DNA from: Bryobacterales bacterium
GTDB lineage: Bacteria > Acidobacteriota > Terriglobia > Bryobacterales > Bryobacteraceae
Reading direction: 5' to 3'
Assembly (NCBI GenBank): GCA_003139735.1
Contig: PLGA01000449.1
Coordinates: 1-6,482 of the forward strand
Length of the DNA: 6,482 nt
A model generated the notes under the pieces. The model saw only the letters and a program-made list of their open reading frames with translations. It did not search any database and was not told the origin of the DNA. The position numbers and the translations under genes are program-made. How positions within the stretch are numbered: position 1 is the first letter of the stretch; every line of letters begins with the position of its first letter. This document shows positions 1 through 5,567 of the stretch, one piece after another.

Positions 1-199
1 TGCCGTTCATCCAATGCCACCAGACGCGCGGCCTGGCGCTCTCCGGCGGGTTTTGGAAGCCCTGTTGCAACGAGTCGCCCGCGTTCTGCGCAGGGACGGC
101 CCAGACCCCGAAGATGGCGGCGGCCACGGCCGTCAAACCCAGTACTTTCACTCGGTGGAGCATTTTCATTTCGATACTCTCCCGCTTACGGACAGCCAT
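1..199 (-). CDS. Secreted GH106-type glycoside hydrolase, N-terminal fragment
   Basis: This is the first 66 codons of a minus-strand gene that runs off the left edge. Residues 1-18 are basic (two RK/KR clusters), 19-36 are a hydrophobic core, and VPA followed by Q at 35-38 is a good signal peptidase I site, so the product should be exported. The mature start, with FQNPP near 48-52, ARPRVWWHWMNG at 55-66, is the typical opening of GH106-like alpha-L-rhamnosidase family proteins, where this Trp/His-rich segment precedes the catalytic barrel. The ATG at 197-199 is chosen because GGGAGG lies 4 bases upstream; ATG at 167-169 (codon 11) also has a purine-rich GGGAG upstream and would give a more conventional signal peptide. 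Family assignment rests only on this short segment, and substrate cannot be read. It lies 116 bases downstream of the kinase fusion gene in the same direction. Confidence 0.72.
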   Translation of the reverse strand, partial: MAVRKRESIEMKMLHRVKVLGLTAVAAAIFGVWAVPAQNAGDSLQQGFQNPPESARPRVWWHWMNG

Positions 200-213
200 T
201 GTACCTCCCGGCT
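189..213 (-). promoter_or_regulatory. Ribosome binding site and start of the GH106-type gene
   Basis: Read on the minus strand, GGGAGG at 210-205 is followed by TACA and the ATG at 199-197. The match to the 16S anti-Shine-Dalgarno is strong although the spacing is short. It favours the ATG at 199 over the in-frame ATGs at 169 and 163. Confidence 0.5.
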
Positions 214-236
214 CCTATCCAGGAATTAGCTATACA

Positions 237-302
237 GTGGGGCAGGCCATCGTTTTCTGTGGCCTGCCAACGCAGGCGACGAAAAACGATCGCCTGCGCC
301 AC
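237..302. repeat. Paired inverted stem-loops (REP/BIME-like element)
   Basis: Two perfect 9-base-pair stem-loops stand side by side. The first has arms GGCAGGCCA (241-249) and TGGCCTGCC (260-268) with a 10-base loop. The second has arms CGCAGGCGA (271-279) and TCGCCTGCG (290-298), also with a 10-base loop. They are separated by AA. Reverse-complementing the second aligns it to the first with the same loop start (TCGTTTT), and two stem differences are compensatory (G-C for C-G at the foot and near the tip). Each copy is preceded by GTGG at its foot (237-240, and 302-299 on the minus strand), so 26 of 32 positions match. The layout, tetranucleotide foot plus stem-loop in inverted pairs, is that of REP/BIME elements. 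It follows the stop of the kinase fusion gene and could also stop or protect that transcript, but no U-run follows it. Confidence 0.7.
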
Positions 303-315
303 CAAACCTGTCCAG

Positions 316-3282
316 TTATTTCTTGGACACTGCGCCAGGCTCGCGCGAAATGGCCCCCAGCCGGGTGATCAATTGCGCAATCGCTTCATACCGGCTCAGG
401 CGCACTCCGGCGGCTCCTCCTCCGGGGTGAACGGTGACGAATTCGGGGTGGGGCGCGAGGCCGAACCGGCGGTAGAAAGCGGAGCGCAGAAAGCCCTTCA
501 CGGCGTTAGGATCGGCCGCGCGGGTGTCCACGTGAACCTGGAAGTAATCGCCCTGTCCGGCAGCGTTCACCCGGACAGCGACGGCCTCACGCCCGAACGC
601 ACGGTGGAGCATGGCTTCGGCGAGGTCGATGAGGGCCAGCCCGCGGAAGAAGCTGGAGCCTGGCAGCCGATGGAACTCGGGAGGGCGCCCGGGCGAGAGC
701 GAATCGTCGTCGAGGCCGCGGTTGAAGTCGAACGGCGCGCCGCAGAAGCGCGCCAGCCAGCGGTCCATGCGATCGGCTCCAGCGCTGCCGCGCTCCCAAT
801 CCATCTCGCTCTCCATGGCTTCGCGGGGCGGCAGGCGGTCCGGATCGATTTCCACCGAGCGATCGCCGAGTTGCGAGCTGCACACCGTTGCGATCCACGC
901 CTCGGGGTGGTGGATGAGATAGAAGTTCTTGGCCACCTCGGCGAACAGGTAGGCCACCATGGCGCGGAGAGGCGCGCCTTCCTCGATCACGGTATTTCCG
1001 GAGGGATCCGTGCGGCGCAAAAGGGGGTCGCGCCAACCTTCGAAGAGAGCGTCGATGGCGGCGCCGGCTTTGCCCGCTGCGCCGCCCCGGTCTCCACCCG
1101 CCGACGCGAGTTGGTCCTCCAGCCAGGCGCGGTTCCCGAGCAGCCTCTGGCGCAGTTCCTCGCGGCCGATCCGCAGCGGGAGCCCTCGGAGCACCGTGCA
1201 AACCCACGCTCCGCTCTCCGCGCCCAGCAGACCGCGCGAGAGCAGGTCCGGTTCCACCTGCTTGAAGAAGTCGACATCGAGCGGCAATCGGATCAGCAGC
1301 GCCGCGATTTCAGCCGCCTTGCCGGTCATCTTGCGCACTTCGGAGGTTGTAAGAGGGCCGGCGCCGGAGGTTTCCCCATAGGCGCCCGAGGACCAGCGCC
1401 ACGCCTCGCGGTCGCGGTCCACGGTGTAGGGGAATAGGATGCGGAACCGGTCCGCGGGCACGGGATAGGTTCCGAGAATGCGGTAGTTGTCTCTCGGGTT
1501 CGAGGAGATGAGGGCGCCCTGGCCGGCGATGCCCTTCTGTTCGGTGGCCTGGTCCAGAGAGCCGGCGCGGACGCCAGTGCCGTATTCAGCCTGGCAAGCC
1601 AGGTGGACAAGCAGATCCGGCGGTATATCGAGATCGAACAGGGCGTTCACGGCGTTTTTGACCGCCACGGTGACCGCCGAAGAGCTGGCGAACCCTCCCT
1701 GCGGAATGTTGCCCGTAAGCGCCAGCCGCAGGCCGCGAAACTCCTGGCGGCCCAAGCTCCGCTGCGCCTTGGCGCCCAGATGGCCCTCGCGCAGCGTGCG
1801 CAGGGAGCCGATGGCGTTGCCCACGAGCGCGAACGGGCGGCGCATGTTGTTGGCGGCCCACAAGGAAGGCGGCGGCAGCGGCAGCCCGCCGGCGCGCCGC
1901 ACCGCCAGTTCCGCGTCGCTGAAGTATCCGAGCGAAAGCAGCAGCGTCTCGCTCATCCGCGTGCCGAACCGCTCGTAAGCTTGCAGGTCTGAGATCTCCT
2001 CGCCCGGGTACATCGCATCCTGGTCGGAAGGGATGAAGTCAAGGCTGTCCCGGTACTTGGGATTGGCGGCGTAGAGGTGAATGCAGCGGTCGCCGGCGAC
2101 TTGCGTCAAAGCCACGATCTGCTCGCCGCCGGCCTCATCGCCGGCTCCGATGGGCATCTGCCAGGCCGGGCCGAAGAAGCGGTGCATGTCGGGGTGCATG
2201 AAGGCGATGCGCAGCCTCCCGCCGGAGATGCCGATGGCGGCGGGCAACTCGGGCTGAAACGCCAGCTTCTCGCGGGAGGCGGCCAGCAGCAGTTCCTCAA
2301 GCTGCCTGGCAATCGACGCGATCTGACCGGCTGGACGACCCGCCGCGATGACGCGTGCGGCGGCCTCCACCTCGCGTTCCTCGGGAAACAACAGGCCGCG
2401 GGCCGAGGCAATCGAGCCTTCGAGCAGCGCAAGATCCATCGGCCGGGTGACATCGGAGCAGAGCAAATCGTACTCCGGGTCGGCGGACGTGGTGGTGACG
2501 GTGCGGACCTCCCGCCCGTCGCGCGCGAGCGCTTCAACGACGTCGGTGAGGTAATACTGCCGTTGCGCGTTCGCATTCGTCAAGCCGCGCAGATAGCGGT
2601 GAAGCGTTCGCGCGCGGGTGAGATACAGAGGGCAATTGCCTTCGGTGATATTGCGCAGCGCCTGGCGGGTGATCTCGTTTTCTTCCGCGGCAATATCCCG
2701 CTCCTCGATGATTCGGACCACGCGCCCGCCATCGTCCCGAAGGACGCGGCCCTTGCCGAGGTGTTTGGGCGGCTCGTAGGCGGCGGTGAGGAAGGTGAGG
2801 CTGGCCTCGCGCCCTTCGCCCATGTGAGTTGCCCAGAGCCGGCGGAAAACAGCGGACGGCACGATGCGATCGCCCATGGTGATAACGAGCAATGGGTCGA
2901 GTTCGGCCAGCGCGGCAATGCCGAACGCTTCGAAAGCGGCGAAGGCCGTGCCTCCGGCCGGGTTGGCGGAAAGCACGTAGATGTTGGCGGCGCCCAAGGC
3001 TGAGGAAACCTCGCCGTGACGGTACCCCACGACGCAGACGACCGGGGCGGGCGCGAAGCGGCGGAACGCGTCGATGGAATGGCGCGCCAGCGGCGTTCCG
3101 TACACCGGCTGGATGCACTTGGGATCCGCGCCGAAACGCGTGCCTTTACCGGCGGCCAGCACGACGAGCACGGGCGCATCCTCACGGACGCCGCCGTGGA
3201 GGTCGAGGGCCGCCGGATTGAGTATCGATCCCGCCGAAGGCAGCACGGCGTCTTCGAGACGCGCCGGTTGCGGATGTGACAT
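316..3282 (-). CDS. GlmU-like sugar-1-P nucleotidyltransferase fused to GHMP sugar kinase
   Basis: A 988-residue cytoplasmic protein with two enzyme domains. Residues 38-290 are a GlmU-like nucleotidyltransferase: LAAGKGTRF (42-50) with K55 binds the NTP, GGTAFA (110-115) and the GDR Asp138 match the GlmU GTGHA and GD positions, IIEERD (191-196), N216 and NANAQRQYYLTD (236-247) match GlmU's sugar and metal site. Residues 350-988 are a GHMP kinase: HPDMHRFFG (363-371) near the usual motif 1, GNIPQGGFASSSA (524-536) is the phosphate-binding motif 2, GSLDQ with Asp577 is the galactokinase-type catalytic base, and HPGGGAAGVRL (952-962) is motif 3. Asp577 to motif 3 spans about 375 residues against about 160 in galactokinase, so an extra region lies around 640-880. 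The inferred role is sugar to sugar-1-phosphate to UDP-sugar (or another NDP-sugar). The sugar is unknown. The start is ATG 3282, with AGGTGG upstream, 10 bases after the methyltransferase stop. Confidence 0.88.
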   Translation of the reverse strand: MSHPQPARLEDAVLPSAGSILNPAALDLHGGVREDAPVLVVLAAGKGTRFGADPKCIQPVYGTPLARHSIDAFRRFAPAPVVCVVGYRHGEVSSALGAANIYVLSANPAGGTAFAAFEAFGIAALAELDPLLVITMGDRIVPSAVFRRLWATHMGEGREASLTFLTAAYEPPKHLGKGRVLRDDGGRVVRIIEERDIAAEENEITRQALRNITEGNCPLYLTRARTLHRYLRGLTNANAQRQYYLTDVVEALARDGREVRTVTTTSADPEYDLLCSDVTRPMDLALLEGSIASARGLLFPEEREVEAAARVIAAGRPAGQIASIARQLEELLLAASREKLAFQPELPAAIGISGGRLRIAFMHPDMHRFFGPAWQMPIGAGDEAGGEQIVALTQVAGDRCIHLYAANPKYRDSLDFIPSDQDAMYPGEEISDLQAYERFGTRMSETLLLSLGYFSDAELAVRRAGGLPLPPPSLWAANNMRRPFALVGNAIGSLRTLREGHLGAKAQRSLGRQEFRGLRLALTGNIPQGGFASSSAVTVAVKNAVNALFDLDIPPDLLVHLACQAEYGTGVRAGSLDQATEQKGIAGQGALISSNPRDNYRILGTYPVPADRFRILFPYTVDRDREAWRWSSGAYGETSGAGPLTTSEVRKMTGKAAEIAALLIRLPLDVDFFKQVEPDLLSRGLLGAESGAWVCTVLRGLPLRIGREELRQRLLGNRAWLEDQLASAGGDRGGAAGKAGAAIDALFEGWRDPLLRRTDPSGNTVIEEGAPLRAMVAYLFAEVAKNFYLIHHPEAWIATVCSSQLGDRSVEIDPDRLPPREAMESEMDWERGSAGADRMDRWLARFCGAPFDFNRGLDDDSLSPGRPPEFHRLPGSSFFRGLALIDLAEAMLHRAFGREAVAVRVNAAGQGDYFQVHVDTRAADPNAVKGFLRSAFYRRFGLAPHPEFVTVHPGGGAAGVRLSRYEAIAQLITRLGAISREPGAVSKK

Positions 3283-3300
3283 TACGTTCCACCTATAACA
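3280..3300 (-). promoter_or_regulatory. Ribosome binding site deciding the start of the fusion enzyme
   Basis: On the minus strand AGGTGGA (3294-3288) precedes the ATG at 3282 by 5 bases. The site overlaps the TAG stop of the methyltransferase (3295-3293), so the second gene is probably translationally coupled. This start removes 26 codons of a longer frame beginning at 3360 that would overlap the methyltransferase and has a non-homologous Cys/Trp-rich lead. Confidence 0.7.
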
Positions 3301-4441
3301 GACGGCGCCGTGAGCCTGGCTCGACGCCCGCCAGCAGCGGTTCGAGCAACCGGGCGGCAAGGAAACGAACTACCGGCACGGCCACGCCGTCGCCGGCCAG
3401 GTGATAGGCTTCGTTGTAGTTTTCGGGCAGGCGGTAGCTGTCCGGCAATCCCATGAGGCGCGCCGCCTCGCGCGGAGACAGCAGGCGGGAACGCACGCGG
3501 CGCCCTTCGACCACCAGGATGGATTGACGGCTCGACCCACCCACGGGCGTGCGCAGGCAGCCGGAGACGCCATCGAAGCGAACCTCCGCGCGCTGCACGC
3601 TCTGGCCGCTTGCGTCCCTGCGCGTCCGCTTGTAAATGGCGCCGAACATCCGTTGGCCGGCGCTCTTGGCCATTTCGACCTTATGCCGATGGAGCGGAGC
3701 CATCAAGGACAACAGCCGCCGTGTCTCCGCCGCGCTATGCCAGACGACGCCGCGCGGCTGGTCTTCGATGGATTCGGAAAACGCGGAGGTTCGCGGCGCG
3801 GGCTCCGGAAGCTTCCACCACACCCACGCCGCTTTCGACCGCCGCGACAGTTTTTCCTGCGCGCCGGCGAGACGCGATGGATGCCACAGCGGACTGGGCC
3901 CGGCGGCCACCAGGGACGCGGGTAGAGCGCGGCGCCCATGAACTCCGACGATGAAAAGGCGGGGCCGCGATTGCGGCAGGAAGCGCACGGCATCCATCAC
4001 CAGGGCGCCGAAACGGTATTCACCGTCCGCGAGAGCCGCGCCGATGGCCGCGAAATCTTCTCCCCCATGCGACGTGAGCGCGCCGCACACATTCTCCAAG
4101 ACGACGAGGGACGGCGCGCGCCCCTCCGCGGCCAGCGCCCGCATGAGCCGCCAGAACGGCCAGACCGTGCCGGAGCGCCGGCCCTGCAGCCCCGCGCCAG
4201 CGCCCGCCAGGGACAGGTCCTGACACGGAAACGAAGCCCACGCGAGATCGGCGCGGCCGGGAAGGTCGGCCGCCGTCAGAGCGCCGACATCCGCGACCGT
4301 GAGATGCCCGTCACCCCAGTTGGCGGCGTAACCGGCGGCCTTTTTCGCGTCGTTATCATTGGCGAAAAGGCACTCCCATTCTTCGCCCAGACCGGCGCGC
4401 GCCATGCCGCCACCCGCGAAGAACTCGTAGAAGGACGGCAT
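3293..4441 (-). CDS. DNA (cytosine-5-)-methyltransferase, apparently orphan
   Basis: A 382-residue enzyme that transfers a methyl group from S-adenosylmethionine to C5 of cytosine in DNA. The family motifs appear in order: I, FYEFFAGGGMARAGL (4-18), AdoMet binding; IV, FPCQDLS (71-77) with catalytic Cys73; VI, ENV (116-118); VIII, QSRPRLFIVG (157-166); IX around 288-339, including LRTPVGGSSRQ and the LLSPREAARLMGLP segment; X, AGDGVAVPVV (349-358), where GDGV replaces the more usual GNSV. The target-recognition region, about 170-287, is compact, and specificity cannot be read from it. The length is normal and no core motif is missing, so it should be active. I chose the ATG at 4441, which puts motif I right at the N-terminus as is usual; a TTG at 4453 is an alternative with no better ribosome site. 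No restriction endonuclease lies within the window. It is probably co-transcribed with the downstream fusion enzyme. Confidence 0.93.
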   Translation of the reverse strand: MPSFYEFFAGGGMARAGLGEEWECLFANDNDAKKAAGYAANWGDGHLTVADVGALTAADLPGRADLAWASFPCQDLSLAGAGAGLQGRRSGTVWPFWRLMRALAAEGRAPSLVVLENVCGALTSHGGEDFAAIGAALADGEYRFGALVMDAVRFLPQSRPRLFIVGVHGRRALPASLVAAGPSPLWHPSRLAGAQEKLSRRSKAAWVWWKLPEPAPRTSAFSESIEDQPRGVVWHSAAETRRLLSLMAPLHRHKVEMAKSAGQRMFGAIYKRTRRDASGQSVQRAEVRFDGVSGCLRTPVGGSSRQSILVVEGRRVRSRLLSPREAARLMGLPDSYRLPENYNEAYHLAGDGVAVPVVRFLAARLLEPLLAGVEPGSRRRLL

Positions 4442-4452
4442 GGATAGACCCA

Positions 4453-4458
4453 ATTCTA
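4453..4458 (-). promoter_or_regulatory. Possible -10 box for the methyltransferase
   Basis: TAGAAT on the minus strand matches the TATAAT consensus at 5 of 6 positions. It ends 11 bases before the ATG at 4441, which would give a very short leader. No recognisable -35 box lies at the usual spacing, so the call is weak. Confidence 0.25.
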
Positions 4459-4465
4459 CCGCGCA

Positions 4466-4487
4466 GTGGGGCGGGCCTCCTGGCCTG
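4466..4487 (+). repeat. GTGG-led GC-rich repeat, copy 1
   Basis: It begins GTGGGGCGGGCC, continues TCC and ends TGGCCTG, forming a short GGCC/GGCC stem with weak wobble extension. It matches 19 of 22 positions of the copy at 4550, and its first 12 bases match 11 of 12 of the element starting at 237. Confidence 0.5.
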
Positions 4488-4549
4488 TTTCAGAGGGCTT
4501 GCGGCCCGCGGATTTTCATGAAAAACTAGAGCGGCCACGCCTGTGCCCC

Positions 4550-4571
4550 GTGGAGTGGGCCTCCAGGCCTG
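4550..4571 (+). repeat. GTGG-led GC-rich repeat, copy 2
   Basis: It begins GTGGAGTGGGCC and contains the tight palindrome GGCCTCCAGGCC. It is a direct repeat of the copy at 4466 (19 of 22 identical). Like the element at 237, its second arm continues into GGCCTGCC (4566-4573). Confidence 0.5.
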
Positions 4572-4573
4572 CC

Positions 4574-4595
4574 ATGCCGGCTTCTGTGCCGGCAT
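4574..4595. repeat. Perfect 8-bp stem-loop
   Basis: Arms ATGCCGGC (4574-4581) and GCCGGCAT (4588-4595) enclose the 6-base loop TTCTGT. It directly follows the second GTGG repeat. On the plus strand it is followed by CTCTTGGGCTTTT, but no plus-strand gene ends here, so I do not call it a terminator. Confidence 0.55.
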
Positions 4596-4612
4596 CTCTT
4601 GGGCTTTTCGAC

Positions 4613-4657
4613 CCTGCCTTCCGGGCGGCGGCTTACAATCGACTCGAAGAAGGCAGG
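4613..4657. repeat. 9-base inverted pair around a TACAAT box
   Basis: CCTGCCTTC (4613-4621) and GAAGGCAGG (4649-4657) are perfect complements separated by 27 bases. The enclosed segment contains TACAAT at 4634-4639, a 5 of 6 match to a -10 box facing uppP, about 100 bases upstream of the start, without a convincing -35 box. The pair could act as an RNA stem or be part of the same repeat cluster. Confidence 0.4.
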
Positions 4658-4684
4658 CGGCCCCACAAACGCCGTGAGCGCCCC

Positions 4685-4697
4685 GGCCCGCCCCACT
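4685..4697 (-). repeat. GTGG-led repeat, inverted copy (13-base inverted repeat partner)
   Basis: On the minus strand this reads AGTGGGGCGGGCC, identical over all 13 bases to 4465-4477 on the plus strand. The two bound a 233-base segment. The match does not extend inward. Confidence 0.5.
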
Positions 4698-4703
4698 CCG
4701 AGC

Positions 4704-4709
4704 TTGACA
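4704..4709 (+). promoter_or_regulatory. Possible -35 box for uppP
   Basis: TTGACA is an exact -35 consensus, 28 bases before the GTG at 4738. At normal spacing the -10 would fall near 4727-4732 (CACGCT), a poor match. If used, transcription would begin at about the start codon, giving a leaderless uppP message, which would fit the absence of a ribosome binding site. Confidence 0.25.
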
Positions 4710-4737
4710 TCCCCGGCCTCATCCTTCACGCTGAACG

Positions 4738-5565
4738 GTGATGCCCATCTTGCAAACGATCGTCCTGGCGGTGGTCCAAGGCCTTACGGAATTTCTGCCG
4801 GTCAGCAGCACGGCGCATCTGTACCTCACTTCCTGGCTCCTGGGGTGGCATACCGAGGCGCTTCAGTTCGATATCATGCTGCACATTGGGACCTTGCTGG
4901 CGGTCTTGATTTACTTCTTCCGCGACTGGGTGCAGATTATCGGCCAAGGCTTCGGAATCCGCGTGGGGTCGAACCAGGAACTCAAGCACAATCACATGCT
5001 GCTGTGGCTGATGGCCATCGGGACCGTGCCGGTGGCCGTGGCCGGCGCGCTGTTCCAGAAGCAGGCGGATACCACGTGGCGGAATCCCCTGGTGATGGGC
5101 GTCATGCTGGTCGCCATCGGCGCGCTGATGTGGTACGCCGACAACGTCAGCCCCAAGCAGCGGGACCTGGCCACCGTCAACCTGCAGGATTCGCTGGCCA
5201 TCGGCGCGGCGCAAGCCTTGGCCGTGGTTCCGGGGTGCTCGCGCAGCGGCATCACCATTACGGCGGGACTGTTCCGCAACCTGGACCGGGAGACCGCCGC
5301 CCGCTTCTCGTTTCTGCTCTCCACGCCGGCCATTGGCGGCGCGGCGGCGCTGACGCTCTGGCACATGCACAAGGAACACCTGCTGCACGGGCTTCTCACG
5401 GCTCAGTTCGTGGTGGGAGTCGGGGTGAGCGCGGTGACGGGCTGCGCGGTGATCGCCTGGTTTCTGCATTACTTGGGGCGCTATGGATTGCGCCCATTCG
5501 CCTACTACCGCATTATTTTTGGCATAATAGTAATCGCTCTGGCTTTCATCCGCCCGCCAGCGTGA
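4738..5565 (+). CDS. uppP: Undecaprenyl-diphosphate phosphatase
   Basis: This integral inner-membrane enzyme (BacA family) dephosphorylates undecaprenyl diphosphate to undecaprenyl phosphate, recycling the carrier used for peptidoglycan and O-antigen and giving low-level bacitracin resistance. The 275 residues match the family length. The first signature, [14 protein letters not shown], sits at 14-27 with Q14 and E18 as the (E/Q)xxxE motif and His27. The second, PGCSRSGIT, is at 165-173 with Arg169, equivalent to the essential Arg of the E. coli enzyme. Several hydrophobic spans follow (about 43-61, 87-105, 118-134, 190-208, 221-243, 252-271). Start is GTG at 4738 or ATG at 4741, differing by one residue. 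No Shine-Dalgarno is visible. Its TGA stop overlaps the ATG of ftsK, so the two are probably one transcription unit. Confidence 0.95.
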   Translation: MMPILQTIVLAVVQGLTEFLPVSSTAHLYLTSWLLGWHTEALQFDIMLHIGTLLAVLIYFFRDWVQIIGQGFGIRVGSNQELKHNHMLLWLMAIGTVPVAVAGALFQKQADTTWRNPLVMGVMLVAIGALMWYADNVSPKQRDLATVNLQDSLAIGAAQALAVVPGCSRSGITITAGLFRNLDRETAARFSFLLSTPAIGGAAALTLWHMHKEHLLHGLLTAQFVVGVGVSAVTGCAVIAWFLHYLGRYGLRPFAYYRIIFGIIVIALAFIRPPA

Positions 5566-5567
5566 TG
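5563..5567 (+). promoter_or_regulatory. TGATG stop-start overlap coupling uppP and ftsK
   Basis: The TGA of uppP (5563-5565) shares its last base with the ATG of ftsK (5565-5567). Such overlaps usually mark termination-reinitiation coupling within an operon. No separate strong ribosome binding site is seen ahead of the ATG. Confidence 0.6.

Larger units (their letters stand above)
4442..4737. other. Divergent intergenic region rich in GC palindromes
   Basis: This 296-base gap separates the methyltransferase from uppP. I see no gene in it. It holds two direct copies of a 22-base GTGG-led repeat (4466-4487 and 4550-4571), a 13-base inverted repeat (4465-4477 with 4685-4697), an 8-base-pair stem-loop (4574-4595), a 9-base inverted pair (4613-4621 with 4649-4657), the palindrome TTTTCATGAAAA (4513-4524), and promoter-like TACAAT (4634-4639) and TTGACA (4704-4709). 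Both divergent promoters must lie in or near it. Confidence 0.75.

Noticed and set aside
237..302. Plain rho-independent terminator
   Set aside because: The stems are strong enough but no run of T follows either one in the direction of the minus-strand transcripts; the mirrored pair with a shared foot fits a REP-like element better, though a role in transcript ending is still possible.
199..1437. 412-codon open frame on the plus strand, antisense to the fusion enzyme
   Set aside because: It lies wholly or mostly opposite a gene with clear family motifs, has no recognisable domain, and long antisense frames are expected in GC-rich DNA.
2077..3003. 308-codon plus-strand frame opposite the nucleotidyltransferase domain
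   Set aside because: Compositional shadow: Gly/Arg/Ala/His-rich, no motif, no ribosome site, fully contained in a well-supported gene on the other strand.
316..3282. Identity as the known fucokinase/GDP-fucose pyrophosphorylase (FKP)
   Set aside because: The first domain carries GlmU-type sequence (NAQ-YYLTD, LAAGKGTRF), not the FKP pyrophosphorylase type, so naming L-fucose or GDP would be a guess.
3283..3360. 26-codon N-terminal extension of the fusion enzyme from an ATG at 3360
   Set aside because: It would overlap the end of the methyltransferase gene, lacks a ribosome site, and the ATG at 3282 has AGGTGG at good spacing.
4442..4453. TTG start at 4453 for the methyltransferase
   Set aside because: It adds only four residues and has no better ribosome site than the ATG at 4441, after which motif I follows at once.
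4726..5469. 247-codon minus-strand frame opposite uppP
   Set aside because: Extremely His/Arg/Gln-rich translation of the reverse of a membrane-protein gene; uppP has both family signatures.
4738..5565. Gln14 in place of the first Glu of the UppP motif as a sign of inactivity
   Set aside because: The family motif is (E/Q)xxxE, so Gln is an accepted variant; E18, His27 and Arg169 are all present.
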